Shown here piece by piece: positions 8,037 to 17,104 of a stretch of 64,000 nt of DNA. A model generated the notes under the pieces. It did no database searches. It saw nothing but the letters and a program-made list of their open reading frames with translations, and had not been told where the DNA came from. Within the stretch, counting starts at the first letter, position 1; each line of letters starts with the position of its first letter. The stretch spans positions 701,447 to 765,446 of the forward strand of contig QZLF01000001.1 in assembly GCA_016771945.1 (NCBI GenBank). The letters run 5' to 3'. Source of the DNA: Candidatus Leucobacter sulfamidivorax. GTDB taxonomy: Bacteria; Actinomycetota; Actinomycetes; Actinomycetales; Microbacteriaceae. The position numbers were made by a program, and so were the translations under genes.

Positions 8037-8870
8037 CTACTCGCAGGCGAGCCCGTCGTTGTCGCCGTCGCCGTGATGCCCGGTGCCGTACTCGAACCAG
8101 TTGTAGATCTCCGCCTGGGCGGGATCGTCGCGGTTGAACGGGCCCGTGGGGTGACCGACCGCGTTCCGCTTGAGCGCGGCGCACGAGGGGTACTGCAGGT
8201 ACCAGGGCTGCTCGGCCGGCGCCTCCGCCAGCGGGACGGGGGCGCTCTGGGCCTGCGCCTGCGCTTCGGCCTCCGCGGCGGCCTGCTCGGCTGCTTCCTT
8301 CGCCGCCTGGCATGCGGAGGTGAGCACGACGCCGCCGGCCTCGAGCGTCGCGATCTGGGCCGCGTGATACGCGGCCTCGTTCGGATGGTGCGGATAGCCG
8401 TCGCTCGAGTCGTATCTCGCGACCGCATTGCCCGCCTCGAGCTGGGCCAGGCCGAGGTCGACGCCGTCCGCGGTCGCGACGTAGCGCAGCAGGCGGTCGT
8501 GGCGATCGCGCTCGTTCTGCCCGTCGGAAAGCTCCAGGATCACCGCGTCCCCGACGTCGACGAGATCGGCGATCAACGTGGAAGCCTCCTCGTAGCCGCA
8601 CTCGCCCGTCTCGGGGGAGTCGATGCCGATGATGCGAACGGTGCCCTCGCTCGTCTCGATGGTGTCCCCGTCGATCACGCCGAGCAGGGTGACCGCGGGA
8701 GCTTTCGACGCATCGGACGTCGCGGATGGAGAGAATCCGGATCGGTCGCCGCACCCCGTGAGGAGCATCGTGAGGGCCGCTGTCCCGGCCAGGAGGGCGA
8801 TGAACGCCGACCGATCGCGTCGCCGTGAGATCCGCTGCCCCGCCCCGATCTCCCTGACATCCCCGATCAC
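8037..8870 (-). CDS. Thermonuclease-like lipoprotein with excalibur calcium-binding tail
   Basis: 277 aa. The GTG start is supported by TATGCT exactly six bases upstream. A lipobox LLTGC lies near residue 33. The staphylococcal nuclease domain (residues ~55-180) keeps its catalytic set: VIDGDT (Asp), VRIIGIDSPET (Arg, Glu) and RHDRLLRYV (Arg). A helical Ala/Gln-rich linker leads to CAALKRNAVGHPTGP and a final DGDNDGLACE, the excalibur Ca2+ motif. It is likely a surface-anchored Ca2+-dependent nuclease that degrades outside DNA/RNA. Confidence 0.85.
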   Translation of the reverse strand: MIGDVREIGAGQRISRRRDRSAFIALLAGTAALTMLLTGCGDRSGFSPSATSDASKAPAVTLLGVIDGDTIETSEGTVRIIGIDSPETGECGYEEASTLIADLVDVGDAVILELSDGQNERDRHDRLLRYVATADGVDLGLAQLEAGNAVARYDSSDGYPHHPNEAAYHAAQIATLEAGGVVLTSACQAAKEAAEQAAAEAEAQAQAQSAPVPLAEAPAEQPWYLQYPSCAALKRNAVGHPTGPFNRDDPAQAEIYNWFEYGTGHHGDGDNDGLACE

Positions 8871-8947
8871 GGATTCAGCATAGCGGCGCGGCGGCACGAG
8901 ACTCCGGATCGCGGCCGGGCGCTGGGCAGCCCGGCGCCCGGCCCGGC

Positions 8948-9577
8948 TCAGGGCAGCACGGTGAAGCCGTCGCCGAGCCCACGGCGGCCGGTGAGCGCGA
9001 GGAGCACCCGTCCGCCCTGCCCGGAGCGGATCGCGAGCGCCGTCGCGAGCTCGAGCGTGCGGTTGAGCGCCGGCTCGGGCGGCACCGACGGGAGACCCGC
9101 CGCGGTCGCGATGTCGAGCCCGTGCACGACGAGCTCGAAGGTGCGGGTCGGCAGGTAGCTGCTCAGCCGCATGCCGCCGACGATGGTCAGGATCAGGTCG
9201 TCCTCCGCTGTGGCGAGGCGACGGATCACCCGTTCGGCGATCCCGGCGAATGCCGCGGCGGGATCGTCGCCCAACGCGGCGCCGGCGTCGATGCCGCGCT
9301 GGAGCACGGCTCCCGCATCGGCCGCCCCCGCGCCGCCGGTCTGCTCGTAGTATTCGGCGGCGCTCGCCGCCTGCTCGGACTCGGCGGGGCGCTCGAGGTA
9401 CTGCTCGACGGTGAGCAGGGCGCGGCTCGTGTGCCCGACGAGCGCCCGCATGTCCCAGTCGCCGAGCCCCGGGCCGCTCCACACCTCGGACTGCGCGTCC
9501 GCCGGCAGCTCGCGAACGAGCCCGGCGACCCAGCGGGCGGCCAGCGCGAAGCGCTCGACCTCTTCCTGCAACGACAC
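8948..9577 (-). CDS. Mycothiol-dependent maleylpyruvate isomerase (MDMPI) family protein
   Basis: 209 aa from GTG 9577, preceded by AGGAGG. The N-terminal DinB/MDMPI_N four-helix bundle has WSGPGLGDWDMRALVGHTSRA (metal-ligand His in GHT) and later FELVVHGLDIATA (second His). The C-terminal region ends at VLLALTGRRGLGDGF. The family uses mycothiol, an actinobacterial thiol. The exact substrate is unknown; many members are mycothiol transferases. Confidence 0.75.
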   Translation of the reverse strand: MSLQEEVERFALAARWVAGLVRELPADAQSEVWSGPGLGDWDMRALVGHTSRALLTVEQYLERPAESEQAASAAEYYEQTGGAGAADAGAVLQRGIDAGAALGDDPAAAFAGIAERVIRRLATAEDDLILTIVGGMRLSSYLPTRTFELVVHGLDIATAAGLPSVPPEPALNRTLELATALAIRSGQGGRVLLALTGRRGLGDGFTVLP

Positions 9578-9692
9578 CGCCGGCCTCCTCTCGCCCTGGT
9601 CCGAGCGTACCCCGGGGGAGGCTTCGGGTGCCGGCGTCGGAGGAGTCGTTGTCCGGGGAGTCGTTGTCGGAGGTGCCGGGTACCGTGAGAGC

Positions 9693-10220
9693 ATGACCAC
9701 CCACTTCTACACCGCGTCCAGCCTCGACGGGTTCATCGCCACGCCCGACCACTCCCTCGAGTGGCTCTTCGCACAGGACTTCGACCTGGAAGGCCCCATG
9801 GCCTACCCGAAGTTCATCGAGCAGATCGGCGCACTGGCGATGGGCGCCTCCACCTACGAGTGGCTGCTGCGCAACCAGGAGGAATGGGAATATCGGATGC
9901 CCGCCTGGGTGCTCACGCACCGCGAGCTGCCGGTGCCCGACGGTGCGGATGTGCGGATCGCGCAGGGCGACGTGCGGCGGCTTCACGCCGAGATGGCGGA
10001 CGCGGTCGGTGACAAGGACATCTGGATCGTGGGCGGCGGCGATCTCGCGGGTCAGTTCGCCGACGCCGGTCTGCTCGACGAGCTCTGGGTGCAGTTCGCC
10101 CCGGTGACGCTCGGCGAGGGCCGATCGCTGCTCCCTCGCCGCCTCGACCTCGAACTGCTCGAGGTGGAGCGCAACCGCGACTTCGTCTGCACGAGATATC
10201 GCGTGAGGAAGGGAGGTTGA
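9693..10220 (+). CDS. Dihydrofolate-reductase-family (RibD C-terminal) protein
   Basis: 175 aa. It opens FYTASSLDGFIATPDHSLEW, the typical first strand and loop of the RibD_C/DHFR-like fold. The nucleotide-binding strands are ALAMGASTYEWLL and DIWIVGGGDLAGQFADAGLLDEL. No deaminase domain is fused, and it is not near folate or riboflavin genes, so it is probably a stand-alone NAD(P)H reductase of unknown substrate. TACCGT six bases before the ATG implies a leaderless mRNA. Confidence 0.8.
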   Translation: MTTHFYTASSLDGFIATPDHSLEWLFAQDFDLEGPMAYPKFIEQIGALAMGASTYEWLLRNQEEWEYRMPAWVLTHRELPVPDGADVRIAQGDVRRLHAEMADAVGDKDIWIVGGGDLAGQFADAGLLDELWVQFAPVTLGEGRSLLPRRLDLELLEVERNRDFVCTRYRVRKGG

Positions 10221-10243
10221 GCCGGCCTCAGTAACGCCGAAAG

Positions 10244-11062
10244 TCAGCGCGGCCAGGCGGTCTCGTGCCACGGGCCGCCCGCGGCATAGAGCGTGCGCAG
10301 ATCGGCGCGCAGGTCCGTGGTGCGGCCCGGCTGCAGCCCCTCGGTCGCCGCCACGATGGCCGCGCCGTAACCGAGCCAATCGCCGTAGTCGGCCCGGAGC
10401 GGAGCGGCGGCGTCGGCCAGCCTGCGGCGCGCGCGAGGCGTGCTCGTGTGCCGCGCGGCGACGCCGAGCCGCAGCAGCATCGCGAGATTCGCGACCAGCC
10501 AGGCACGCAGGTCCGGTGACCCGTGCGAGCCGTCCGGGCCGCCGAACGCGCCGGATGTGCGGACCGCGCCGGACGTGCCGATCGGGCCGGACGTGCGGAC
10601 CGTGCCGGCCGCGTCAGGAGAGGTGTCGGGAGAGAGGCCGGGGGAGGGCAGGGCCCGGAGCTGCTGCTCGACCGCCTCCACCCGGTGCCGCCAGTCCCGC
10701 GCCCTCACCGTGCCCCAGCCGCCGGCGATCGCGGCCAGGCGCCGCCGCCATTCGCCGTCGCAGAAGGCGGGGACGAGGCTCCAGCGCTCGTGCAGCAGCC
10801 CCGCCTGCTCGACGAACGGCGCGGCGAGCCCCAGCAGCCAGCGATCCTCGGGGTCCGCGACCGGCGCGACGACCACGGTGCCGCGAAGATCGGTGGGCGA
10901 GTACCCGGCGGTCTGCTGCACGCCGAGGAGCCCCGGGCCCCAACGGTCCAGCCGTTCCCGCCTGCGAGCCCAGAGCGCCACGGCGACGATGGCGGCGCAG
11001 AGGACGAGCACCGCGATCAGCCACGGCGACCACTCCGCCTGAACGTAGCGGATCGGGTTCAT
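10244..11062 (-). CDS. Membrane-anchored protein, partner of the DUF1266 gene
   Basis: 272 aa. One N-terminal membrane helix (residues ~13-32) is followed by a soluble Trp/Arg-rich region (DRWLLGLAAPFVEQAGLLHER, DGEWRRRLAAIAGGW). It has a low-complexity stretch of three TSG-type units (residues ~150-172, from a ~15-bp tandem repeat at 10548-10612). It overlaps the upstream DUF1266 gene by ATGA, so the two are translationally coupled. No known domain is firmly recognised; it may be a diverged DUF1266 relative. Confidence 0.55.
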   Translation of the reverse strand: MNPIRYVQAEWSPWLIAVLVLCAAIVAVALWARRRERLDRWGPGLLGVQQTAGYSPTDLRGTVVVAPVADPEDRWLLGLAAPFVEQAGLLHERWSLVPAFCDGEWRRRLAAIAGGWGTVRARDWRHRVEAVEQQLRALPSPGLSPDTSPDAAGTVRTSGPIGTSGAVRTSGAFGGPDGSHGSPDLRAWLVANLAMLLRLGVAARHTSTPRARRRLADAAAPLRADYGDWLGYGAAIVAATEGLQPGRTTDLRADLRTLYAAGGPWHETAWPR

Positions 11063-12108
11063 GCGCGCTCGGCGAGCCGAGACTCGGTGACCTCGTCGAT
11101 GATCCGCGCGAGCGGGGTCGGGGAGTCATCCGGCGCCTGCACCACGAGCTCCTCCGCGACGAGCGCGTCGGCGAGGAGCACCCGGCTGTCCGGGATCGGC
11201 TGCGACCAGGGCACGCGCGCCCAGGGTCCGCGATCCGGATCGAGCAGCGCCCCCTGCCGGCTGATGTCGTGCGCCTCCTCCTGCCGGGCCTCCGGCCCCG
11301 GGCCGCCCCAGTACCAGCGGGCGCGCATGAAGTGCTCGCCCATCTCCTCCCACCCGGAGTAGGCGAGCTGCAGACGGGCCGAGAGCAGGTTCAGCGTGTC
11401 GACCGTCTCTTCCTCCGTCAGCCAGCCGAGCGAGTATCCCGCGCGGCAGAGCATCGCGGCGCGCACCAGGTCCCACGCCTCGAAGCGCGTCTCGCGGATC
11501 CCGCGGGCGTTCGCGCCGACCTGCCGCAGCCGCCAGGCGAGTTCCGCGGCATCCTCGGTCCTGTGCTTCTCCCATCGCCGGGCCTGCTCGGCGACCGCGG
11601 CCTTGTCCCAGCCGCTCCACTGCTCGATCTCGAGCGCGTAGTCGACGCGGTGCCCCTCCCTGAGGATCCAGTGCAGCCGGCTCAGCAGCTGCCCGCGGGA
11701 TCGGATGCCCCACGCCTCCTGCAGCCCGGAGCGGGCGTTGTCGAGGCTGCGGAAGGCGAGCCTGTCCCACGGATCGCCCGTGCAGATGCCGAACACCGCC
11801 GCGACGGCCAGCGGCCAGTGGAGCGGTCCGGGCGAGAACGCGGAGGGGTCCTCGCTCCACGCCACTCGATGATGCTCGCGATAGTCCTCGGGCCGGGTCC
11901 AGGTCTTCCCCGACCGCCCCGAAGAGGTCTGGCGCCGCTTCGATCCCATTCGGGCCGGGCCGCCGCGCTGCTGCCGCGACTTCTTGACCATCGCCCAGAC
12001 GATCACACCCAGCAGGATCACCAGCAACGGCCAGAAGATGAACGGACCGATCCGTTCCCCCAGCGGTTCCATCACGCGAACGACAGTCTGCCCATACCCC
12101 CTGAACAT
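11059..12108 (-). CDS. DUF1266 domain-containing membrane protein
   Basis: 349 aa from ATG 12108, with TAGAGT seven bases upstream (leaderless). One membrane helix at ~23-42 is followed by a basic linker. Then comes a DUF1266 domain (residues ~110-310) with AWGIRSRGQLLSRLHWILREG, FEAWDLVRAAMLCRAGYSLGW and GWEEMGEHFMRARWYWGG. DUF1266 occurs in polymorphic-toxin immunity or effector contexts in enterics (YbeU/YbeR), but no toxin lies nearby. Function is unknown. Confidence 0.75.
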   Translation of the reverse strand: MFRGYGQTVVRVMEPLGERIGPFIFWPLLVILLGVIVWAMVKKSRQQRGGPARMGSKRRQTSSGRSGKTWTRPEDYREHHRVAWSEDPSAFSPGPLHWPLAVAAVFGICTGDPWDRLAFRSLDNARSGLQEAWGIRSRGQLLSRLHWILREGHRVDYALEIEQWSGWDKAAVAEQARRWEKHRTEDAAELAWRLRQVGANARGIRETRFEAWDLVRAAMLCRAGYSLGWLTEEETVDTLNLLSARLQLAYSGWEEMGEHFMRARWYWGGPGPEARQEEAHDISRQGALLDPDRGPWARVPWSQPIPDSRVLLADALVAEELVVQAPDDSPTPLARIIDEVTESRLAERA

Positions 12109-12192
12109 GCCTTTCACTCTATCCAAATGAACAGTACGGGCGATCCGCGACCCGCCTCGACATACCCGCCGCCGGCGAACTAGGGTCGAACC

Positions 12193-12930
12193 ATGGACGG
12201 TCTGGAGGTCTTCGACCCTGCGGGAATCCGGCGCGTGCTCTGCATCGTCGCCCATCCCGACGACATGGAGTACGGGGGATCGGCGGTGGCCGCCGAGTGG
12301 ACCGCCGCCGGCATCGAGGTCTCCTACCTCCTCCTCACCGCGGGCGAGGCCGGCATCCGCGGCGTCGAGCCCGCAGAGACGGCCCGGCTGCGGGCGGCCG
12401 AGCAGCGCGAGGCTTGCGACATCGTCGGCGTCGCGGACCTGACGATCCTCGACCTCCCCGACGGGCTCGTCGAGCACTCGATCGACACCCGCCGCCGCAT
12501 CGCCCAGGAGATCCGCGCCGCGCGCCCCGACGCGATCCTCACCATGACCTGGGACCTCGACGCAGGCTGGGGTCTGAACCACGCCGACCATCGCGCGACC
12601 GGGCTCTCGATTGTCGACGCGATCCGCGACGCGGACAACCCCTGGCTCTACCGCGAGCAGCTCGCGGACGACGGGCCTGCGGGCGAGGGGCTCGAGACCT
12701 GGGCGACGACGTGGCTGCTCGTGATGATGCGCGATCCGGATCGCGCCATCGCGGTGTCGGAGGCGTCGGTGGAGCGCGGGATCCGATCCCTCGAGGCGCA
12801 CCGCGTCTACCTCGCCGCGCTCGCGGACCATCCCGCGCCGCGGGACCTCATCGGCGGGGTGCTGAGCGCCGGCGGAGAGCTCGCGGGCGTGCCGTACGCG
12901 CTGCCGGTGCACGCCTACCGGATGGCGTGA
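12193..12930 (+). CDS. PIG-L/LmbE-family deacetylase
   Basis: 245 aa. AHPDDMEYGG (residues ~21-30) is the zinc/catalytic AHPDD motif and LNHADHRATG (~118-127) supplies the third metal ligand and second acid. LLLTAGEAG and RAAEQREAC complete the LmbE pattern. The family removes N-acetyl groups from GlcNAc-linked substrates, including mycothiol precursors (MshB) and mycothiol conjugates. This copy is shorter than typical MshB, so the substrate stays open. TAGGGT six bases before the ATG indicates a leaderless start. Confidence 0.85.
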   Translation: MDGLEVFDPAGIRRVLCIVAHPDDMEYGGSAVAAEWTAAGIEVSYLLLTAGEAGIRGVEPAETARLRAAEQREACDIVGVADLTILDLPDGLVEHSIDTRRRIAQEIRAARPDAILTMTWDLDAGWGLNHADHRATGLSIVDAIRDADNPWLYREQLADDGPAGEGLETWATTWLLVMMRDPDRAIAVSEASVERGIRSLEAHRVYLAALADHPAPRDLIGGVLSAGGELAGVPYALPVHAYRMA

Positions 12931-12951
12931 CCCTGCTCGAGCGTCGCTCAT

Positions 12952-13008
12952 TGCACACGAGTCATCTCGCAAGAACGCGTGTGCAGCGGTCGAATAGGTG
13001 TGCAGCGG
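12952..13008. repeat. Palindromic extragenic element between convergent genes
   Basis: TGCACACG (12952-12959) pairs with CGTGTGCA (12978-12985), and GTGTGCAGCGG occurs twice (12979-12989 and 12998-13008). It sits between two convergent genes, as does the larger hairpin at 18398-18453. It could act as a bidirectional terminator or be a REP-like mobile palindrome. Confidence 0.45.
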
Positions 13009-13030
13009 CTCCCGGGCGGTGCCGCCGTCG

Positions 13031-13891
13031 CTAGGAGAGCCCGGCCGCGACGAACTCCTCGACGCCCCGGGGCTCCCGGCCCATGAGCGCGGCGAAGTCC
13101 CCGGTGACCGCGGAGGTGCGGCCCTCGCCGACCGCCTCGAAGAACCTCGTGTACGAGTCCGCCTTCCAGGCGGGCCAGCCGGCGTCCTGCAGCTCGCGCC
13201 GGTAGTCGTCGGCATCGCAGGGGGTGAAGCGGATCTCGGCGCCGGTCGCCGCCGACATCGCGGCGGTGGCCTCCGCGTAGGAGACGACGCGGCTGCCGGT
13301 CGGCGTGAGCACGCCGGTCAGCGACGACGTCAGCAGGGCGCGGGCCGCGAACTCCGCGAGATCGTCGCGGCAGATGAAGGAGGCGCCGGCCTCGGGAGCG
13401 ATGGGCAGCGAGAGCTCGCCGGAGGCCGCGGCGCCGGGCGCGAACTCGACGAAGCGGTCCATGTACTGCCCGTCGCGCAGGATCAGGTACTCGACCCCGC
13501 TCGAAGCCCCGGCCTCGGCGAGGGCGGCCTCGGTCGCGGCGTGCACGTGGGCCGTGGGGAAGGGGGAGTCGGCGGCGCAGTCGATGAAGCTCGTGTAGAC
13601 GATCCGCCGCACTCCGGCATCCACTGCGGCGTCGATCGCGGTGCGGTGCTGGCGGATCCCCTCCTCGACGTCCGCGCCGGTGCTGATGAGCAGCAGCTCG
13701 TCGACCCCTTCGAAGGCGCGTCGCGTGCCGGCGGGGTCCGAGAAGTCGACGGCGCGCACCCGGGCTCCGTCCGGTGCGTGCTCGCAGACGCCGTTGCGCG
13801 TACCGAGCACCAGCTCCGCGGTGCCCGCGGCGGCCAGCGCCCGGGCGATGCGCCGCCCCAGCTCCCCGTTCGCTCCGGTCAATCCGATCAT
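13031..13891 (-). CDS. NmrA-like NAD(P)-binding protein (quinone oxidoreductase 2 type)
   Basis: 286 aa. MIGLTGANGELGRRIARAL is an atypical-SDR GxxGxxG dinucleotide site. VDELLLISTG, IDAAVDAGVRRIVYTSFIDC and YLILRDGQYMD follow the QorB/NmrA pattern. It lacks the classical YxxxK catalytic pair, as usual for this group. The ATG at 13891 follows AGGAGG. Likely NADPH-dependent quinone reduction or redox sensing. Confidence 0.75.
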   Translation of the reverse strand: MIGLTGANGELGRRIARALAAAGTAELVLGTRNGVCEHAPDGARVRAVDFSDPAGTRRAFEGVDELLLISTGADVEEGIRQHRTAIDAAVDAGVRRIVYTSFIDCAADSPFPTAHVHAATEAALAEAGASSGVEYLILRDGQYMDRFVEFAPGAAASGELSLPIAPEAGASFICRDDLAEFAARALLTSSLTGVLTPTGSRVVSYAEATAAMSAATGAEIRFTPCDADDYRRELQDAGWPAWKADSYTRFFEAVGEGRTSAVTGDFAALMGREPRGVEEFVAAGLS

Positions 13892-14012
13892 CGGCGGGCC
13901 TCCTGATTCTCCGGAAGCCAGTCTAGAGTCGGAGTCGAGGTCGGGCACCGCGGGGCGGCCGCGGCGCGCGGAGCGTGCGCAGCGGGGAACGGCCGGAAAC
14001 GGAGGAGCAGCC

Positions 14013-14996
14013 ATGGACACCGAACGCATCGGCATCGTCTGGAACCCCTCGAAGACGACGAGGGAGGAGCTCGAGCAGGCCCTGGCGCAGGCCGCGGCGG
14101 CCGTGGGGCTCGATCCCGGGACGGTGCTCTGGGAGGAGACGGCCGAGGACGATCCGGGTCGCGGCGCCGCGGAGCGCGCGGTCGAGGGCGGCGCGACGGT
14201 GGTGATCGCGGCCGGCGGCGACGGCACCGTGCGGGCGGTCGCCGAGCACCTCGCGGAGTCGGGGTCGGAATCGGGATCGGAGTCGAGCGCCGAGCTCGGG
14301 ATCGCGCCGCTCGGCACCGGCAACCTGCTCGCGCGCAACCTCGAGGTGCCGGTCGGCGACCTCGCGGCTGCCCTCGAACGGGCGCTCACCGCCGAGGCCC
14401 GGGCGATCGACCTCGGCTGGGCGGAGGTCGAGATCGAGGGCGAGCAGCAGCGCCACGCCTTCGCCGTGATGGCGGGCTTCGGCATCGACGCCCACATGAT
14501 CACCGAGACCGACGACGACCTCAAGGACAGGGTGGGCTGGCTGGCCTACGTCGAGTCCCTCGGCCGGGCGGTTTCGGCGAGCGAGGTCATCGGGATCCGC
14601 CTCGCGCTCGACGACGAGGCCGAGACCGCGAGCGAGGCGCACACGCTGATCGTGGGCAACTGCGGATCCATCCAGGGCGGGATCACCCTGCTGCCCGACG
14701 CCGACCCCTCGGACGGGCGCCTCGACCTGCTGCTGCTCGACGCCGACGGCATCGGCGGATGGCTGGACACCCTGCGCAACCTCGTCTGGGACAACGGCCT
14801 GAAGCGCCTCTTCGCGAGCGATGACGCGAGCGCCGGCACGACGGCGGAGAGCAGCGAGAGCGCCGCGCATCTCCAGGCGCGGCGGGTGCGGGTCGAACTC
14901 GACGAGCCGCGGGCGTTCGAGGTCGACGGCGACGACCTCGGCGAGACGACGCGCTTCGAGATCCGGATCCAGCCGGCCGCGCTGCGGGTGCGCTGA
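14013..14996 (+). CDS. Diacylglycerol/sphingosine-kinase-family lipid kinase
   Basis: 327 aa. GIVWNPSK opens the DAGK catalytic domain, AAGGDGTVRAVAEHL (residues ~68-82) is the GGDGT ATP site, and APLGTGNLLARNL the conserved GTGN segment. The C-terminal beta-sandwich includes AGFGIDAHMITETDDDLKDR and ends FEVDGDDL. Actinobacterial members phosphorylate diacylglycerol or related lipids. A GSESGSESS insert at ~93-101 is low complexity. The RBS GGAGGAG is eight bases upstream. Confidence 0.85.
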   Translation: MDTERIGIVWNPSKTTREELEQALAQAAAAVGLDPGTVLWEETAEDDPGRGAAERAVEGGATVVIAAGGDGTVRAVAEHLAESGSESGSESSAELGIAPLGTGNLLARNLEVPVGDLAAALERALTAEARAIDLGWAEVEIEGEQQRHAFAVMAGFGIDAHMITETDDDLKDRVGWLAYVESLGRAVSASEVIGIRLALDDEAETASEAHTLIVGNCGSIQGGITLLPDADPSDGRLDLLLLDADGIGGWLDTLRNLVWDNGLKRLFASDDASAGTTAESSESAAHLQARRVRVELDEPRAFEVDGDDLGETTRFEIRIQPAALRVR

Positions 14997-15117
14997 GCCG
15001 GATCGCGGGAAAACGATGCGCGGCGGAGGCGTTCTGCGCAAGAATGAACCGGCGGGCAGGTCGATCCGGGGGCAGGGCGACATCGCGGTGCTCGCCCCGG
15101 AGAGTGAGGAAACCCGT

Positions 15118-15681
15118 ATGAACGACCCGGTGAGTGCGACGATCGCATTCCTGATGCAGAACTTCACCCTGACCTTCCTCGCCATCGCGGTGATCGTCGC
15201 GGTGATCGTGATCCTCGTGCGCCGGCCCGGGGCCCACGGAGTCTGGCACGCCTTCCTCAGCTGGTTCCTGTTCTTCGCGATCGGCGTGACCTACATCTAC
15301 AACGCGGTCTTCCACATCTTCTTCGGCGACATGGCCGCGGCCTCGATCGGCTGGGAGAACAACGGCTTCCAGACCGAGGTCGGCTTCGCGAGCCTCGGCA
15401 TCGGCATCGTCGGCATCATGGCCTTCCCGCGCCGCGCGCCGTACAGCCTGAAGCTCGCCTCGCTCGTCGGGCCCGCCTGCTTCCTCTGGGGCGCCGCCGG
15501 CGCGCACATCATCGACATCATCGAGACCGGCAATATGGCGCCCAACAACGCCGGGGTGATCCTCTACACCGACATCCTCATCCCGATCATCGGCGTCGTG
15601 CTGCTGGTGGGCGCCTATCTGACGAGGCCCAAGGGTAGGGTCGCGGCCGCGGCCATCGGCGCCGACCCGGCCCCGGCCTGA
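15118..15681 (+). CDS. DUF6790 membrane protein
   Basis: 187 aa with five hydrophobic helices. The central signature [20 protein letters not shown] is typical of DUF6790. Charged residues are confined to loops plus the buried Glu/Asn around WENNGFQTE. Function is unknown. It lies 121 bases after the lipid kinase on the same strand and 37 bases before the DUF2200 gene. Confidence 0.75.
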   Translation: MNDPVSATIAFLMQNFTLTFLAIAVIVAVIVILVRRPGAHGVWHAFLSWFLFFAIGVTYIYNAVFHIFFGDMAAASIGWENNGFQTEVGFASLGIGIVGIMAFPRRAPYSLKLASLVGPACFLWGAAGAHIIDIIETGNMAPNNAGVILYTDILIPIIGVVLLVGAYLTRPKGRVAAAAIGADPAPA

Positions 15682-15718
15682 CGCCGGCCCCGGGTCCCGG
15701 AAGCGAAAGGATCGAATC

Positions 15719-16075
15719 ATGGTAAGCAGCATCGAGCGCGTTCGCCGCATGAGCTTCGCGAGCGTCTACCCCCACTACGTCGCGAAGGCGGAGAAGAAGG
15801 GGCGCACGCAGGCGGAGGTCGACGAGATCATCCATTGGCTCACCGGCTACGACGAGCAGGGCCTCGCCGAGGTGCTCGCCGACGAGCGCAGCTTCGAGGC
15901 CTTCTTCGACCTGGCGCCGGCGATGAACCCGGCGCGATCCGCGATCACCGGCGTCGTCTGCGGCGTGCGGGTCGAGGACATCGAGGACGCGGTCATGCGC
16001 GAGGCGCGCTATCTCGACAAGCTGATCGACGAGCTCGCCCGGGGCAAGGCCATGGAGAAGATCCTGCGCGCGTGA
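15719..16075 (+). CDS. DUF2200 protein
   Basis: 118 aa, full length. It matches DUF2200 throughout: [36 protein letters not shown], then [20 protein letters not shown] and [20 protein letters not shown]. It is a small soluble protein of unknown role that may bind DNA or nucleotides. Its stop overlaps the next start (GTGA at 16072), so the two are coupled. Confidence 0.9.
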   Translation: MVSSIERVRRMSFASVYPHYVAKAEKKGRTQAEVDEIIHWLTGYDEQGLAEVLADERSFEAFFDLAPAMNPARSAITGVVCGVRVEDIEDAVMREARYLDKLIDELARGKAMEKILRA

Positions 16076-16743
16076 TCGATCTCAGCCACCCGGTCTCGAG
16101 CGGCATGGCCGTCTACCCCGGGGATCCCGAGGTGCGCATCGACGCGGCGCTCACCCTCGAGCGCGACGGCGCGGCCGTCAGCGCGATCGCGATGGGCTCG
16201 CACACCGGCACGCACGTCGATGCGCCGGCGCACGTGGTGCCCGGCGGCCGGACCATCGACCGCCTCGCGCCCGACGAGCTCGTGGGAGAGGCCCTCGTGC
16301 TCGACGTCGCCGACCGGGTCTCCGAGGGGATGCGGATCGACGCGGCCCTGCTCGGGCTCGAACGCCTCGGGTCGGTGCCCGCTCTGGTGGTGATCCGCAC
16401 GGGCTGGGACCGGTGCTTCGGCACCGAGCGCTACCTCCGGCATCCCCACCTGTGCCCGGAGGCGGCCCGCCGGCTCATGGAGCTCGGCATGCGGGTGCTC
16501 GGCATCGACGCGCCGAGCCCGGATCCGACGCCCATGCCGGTCGACCCCGGGGACACCGCGCACGCCGCGGTGCTGGGCTCGGACGGTCTCATCGTCGAGA
16601 ACCTGCGGGGGCTCGAGCGGCTGCCCGACGGGCCGGTGATCGGCGTGTTCCCGCTGCCGCTCGCAGGCGCCGACGGCGCTCCCGCGCGGGCGGTCGCGTG
16701 GGAGCGCGCGGATCCGCCGCAGCCCGCCCCCGGCGGCCCGTAG
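16072..16743 (+). CDS. Cyclase-family metal-dependent hydrolase (kynurenine formamidase-like)
   Basis: 223 aa from GTG 16072. [12 protein letters not shown] (residues ~43-54) is the HxGTHxDxPxH metal-binding signature. [10 protein letters not shown] and [11 protein letters not shown] follow the family. Members hydrolyse N-formylkynurenine or isatin-like amides. No tryptophan-catabolism gene is adjacent, so the physiological substrate is not fixed. Confidence 0.8.
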   Translation: MIDLSHPVSSGMAVYPGDPEVRIDAALTLERDGAAVSAIAMGSHTGTHVDAPAHVVPGGRTIDRLAPDELVGEALVLDVADRVSEGMRIDAALLGLERLGSVPALVVIRTGWDRCFGTERYLRHPHLCPEAARRLMELGMRVLGIDAPSPDPTPMPVDPGDTAHAAVLGSDGLIVENLRGLERLPDGPVIGVFPLPLAGADGAPARAVAWERADPPQPAPGGP

Positions 16744-16759
16744 GCCGCGGACGCCGCGT

Positions 16760-16924
16760 CTACCCTCGGCGCCTGCCGGCGATCACGCGGAGCAGCCACG
16801 CGATGAGGGCGATGACGGCGAGGATGATCCCGACCCAGAGCAGGAAGCGCACCGCCTCCACGACCCCGCCGATGATCAGCAGCACGACGCCGATGACGAT
16901 GATGATGAAGAGGAAGATGTTCAT
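16760..16924 (-). CDS. Small two-helix membrane protein (54 aa)
   Basis: Short ORF from ATG 16924 to TAG 16760. Residues 3-19 (rich in I/V/L/F) and 27-46 form two membrane helices joined by GGVVEAVRF, with a basic tail RVIAGRRRG. This architecture is common among tiny actinobacterial membrane proteins of unknown role. Codon usage and the positive-inside tail support a real gene. Confidence 0.7.
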   Translation of the reverse strand: MNIFLFIIIVIGVVLLIIGGVVEAVRFLLWVGIILAVIALIAWLLRVIAGRRRG

Positions 16925-17104
16925 GATCGGAGCCTACGGCCGCCGCACCGGGGTGAGGTAGGGGCTTGCGCGCGGGGCGTCCCGTCCGCTAGAGGCGCCG
17001 GAATCGGTGGCCCCCGGGGCGCTGCGGCTCGGAGAGTTCGGGTGGTCGAACTTTCTTCTTCGGTGCTAGCGTATCCTTGTCGATTCACGGTCGAGAGGAC
17101 CCCG

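Noticed and set aside
8037..10379. A 780-codon minus-strand frame upstream of the thermonuclease
   Set aside because: The part before 8870 has no similarity and overlaps the MDMPI gene in another frame; the GTG at 8870 with its TATGCT box is the start.
10548..10612. Short tandem repeat that might suggest a CRISPR or VNTR
   Set aside because: It is three imperfect ~15-base units in frame inside a gene (TSG-type repeats); no spacers and no cas genes anywhere in the window.
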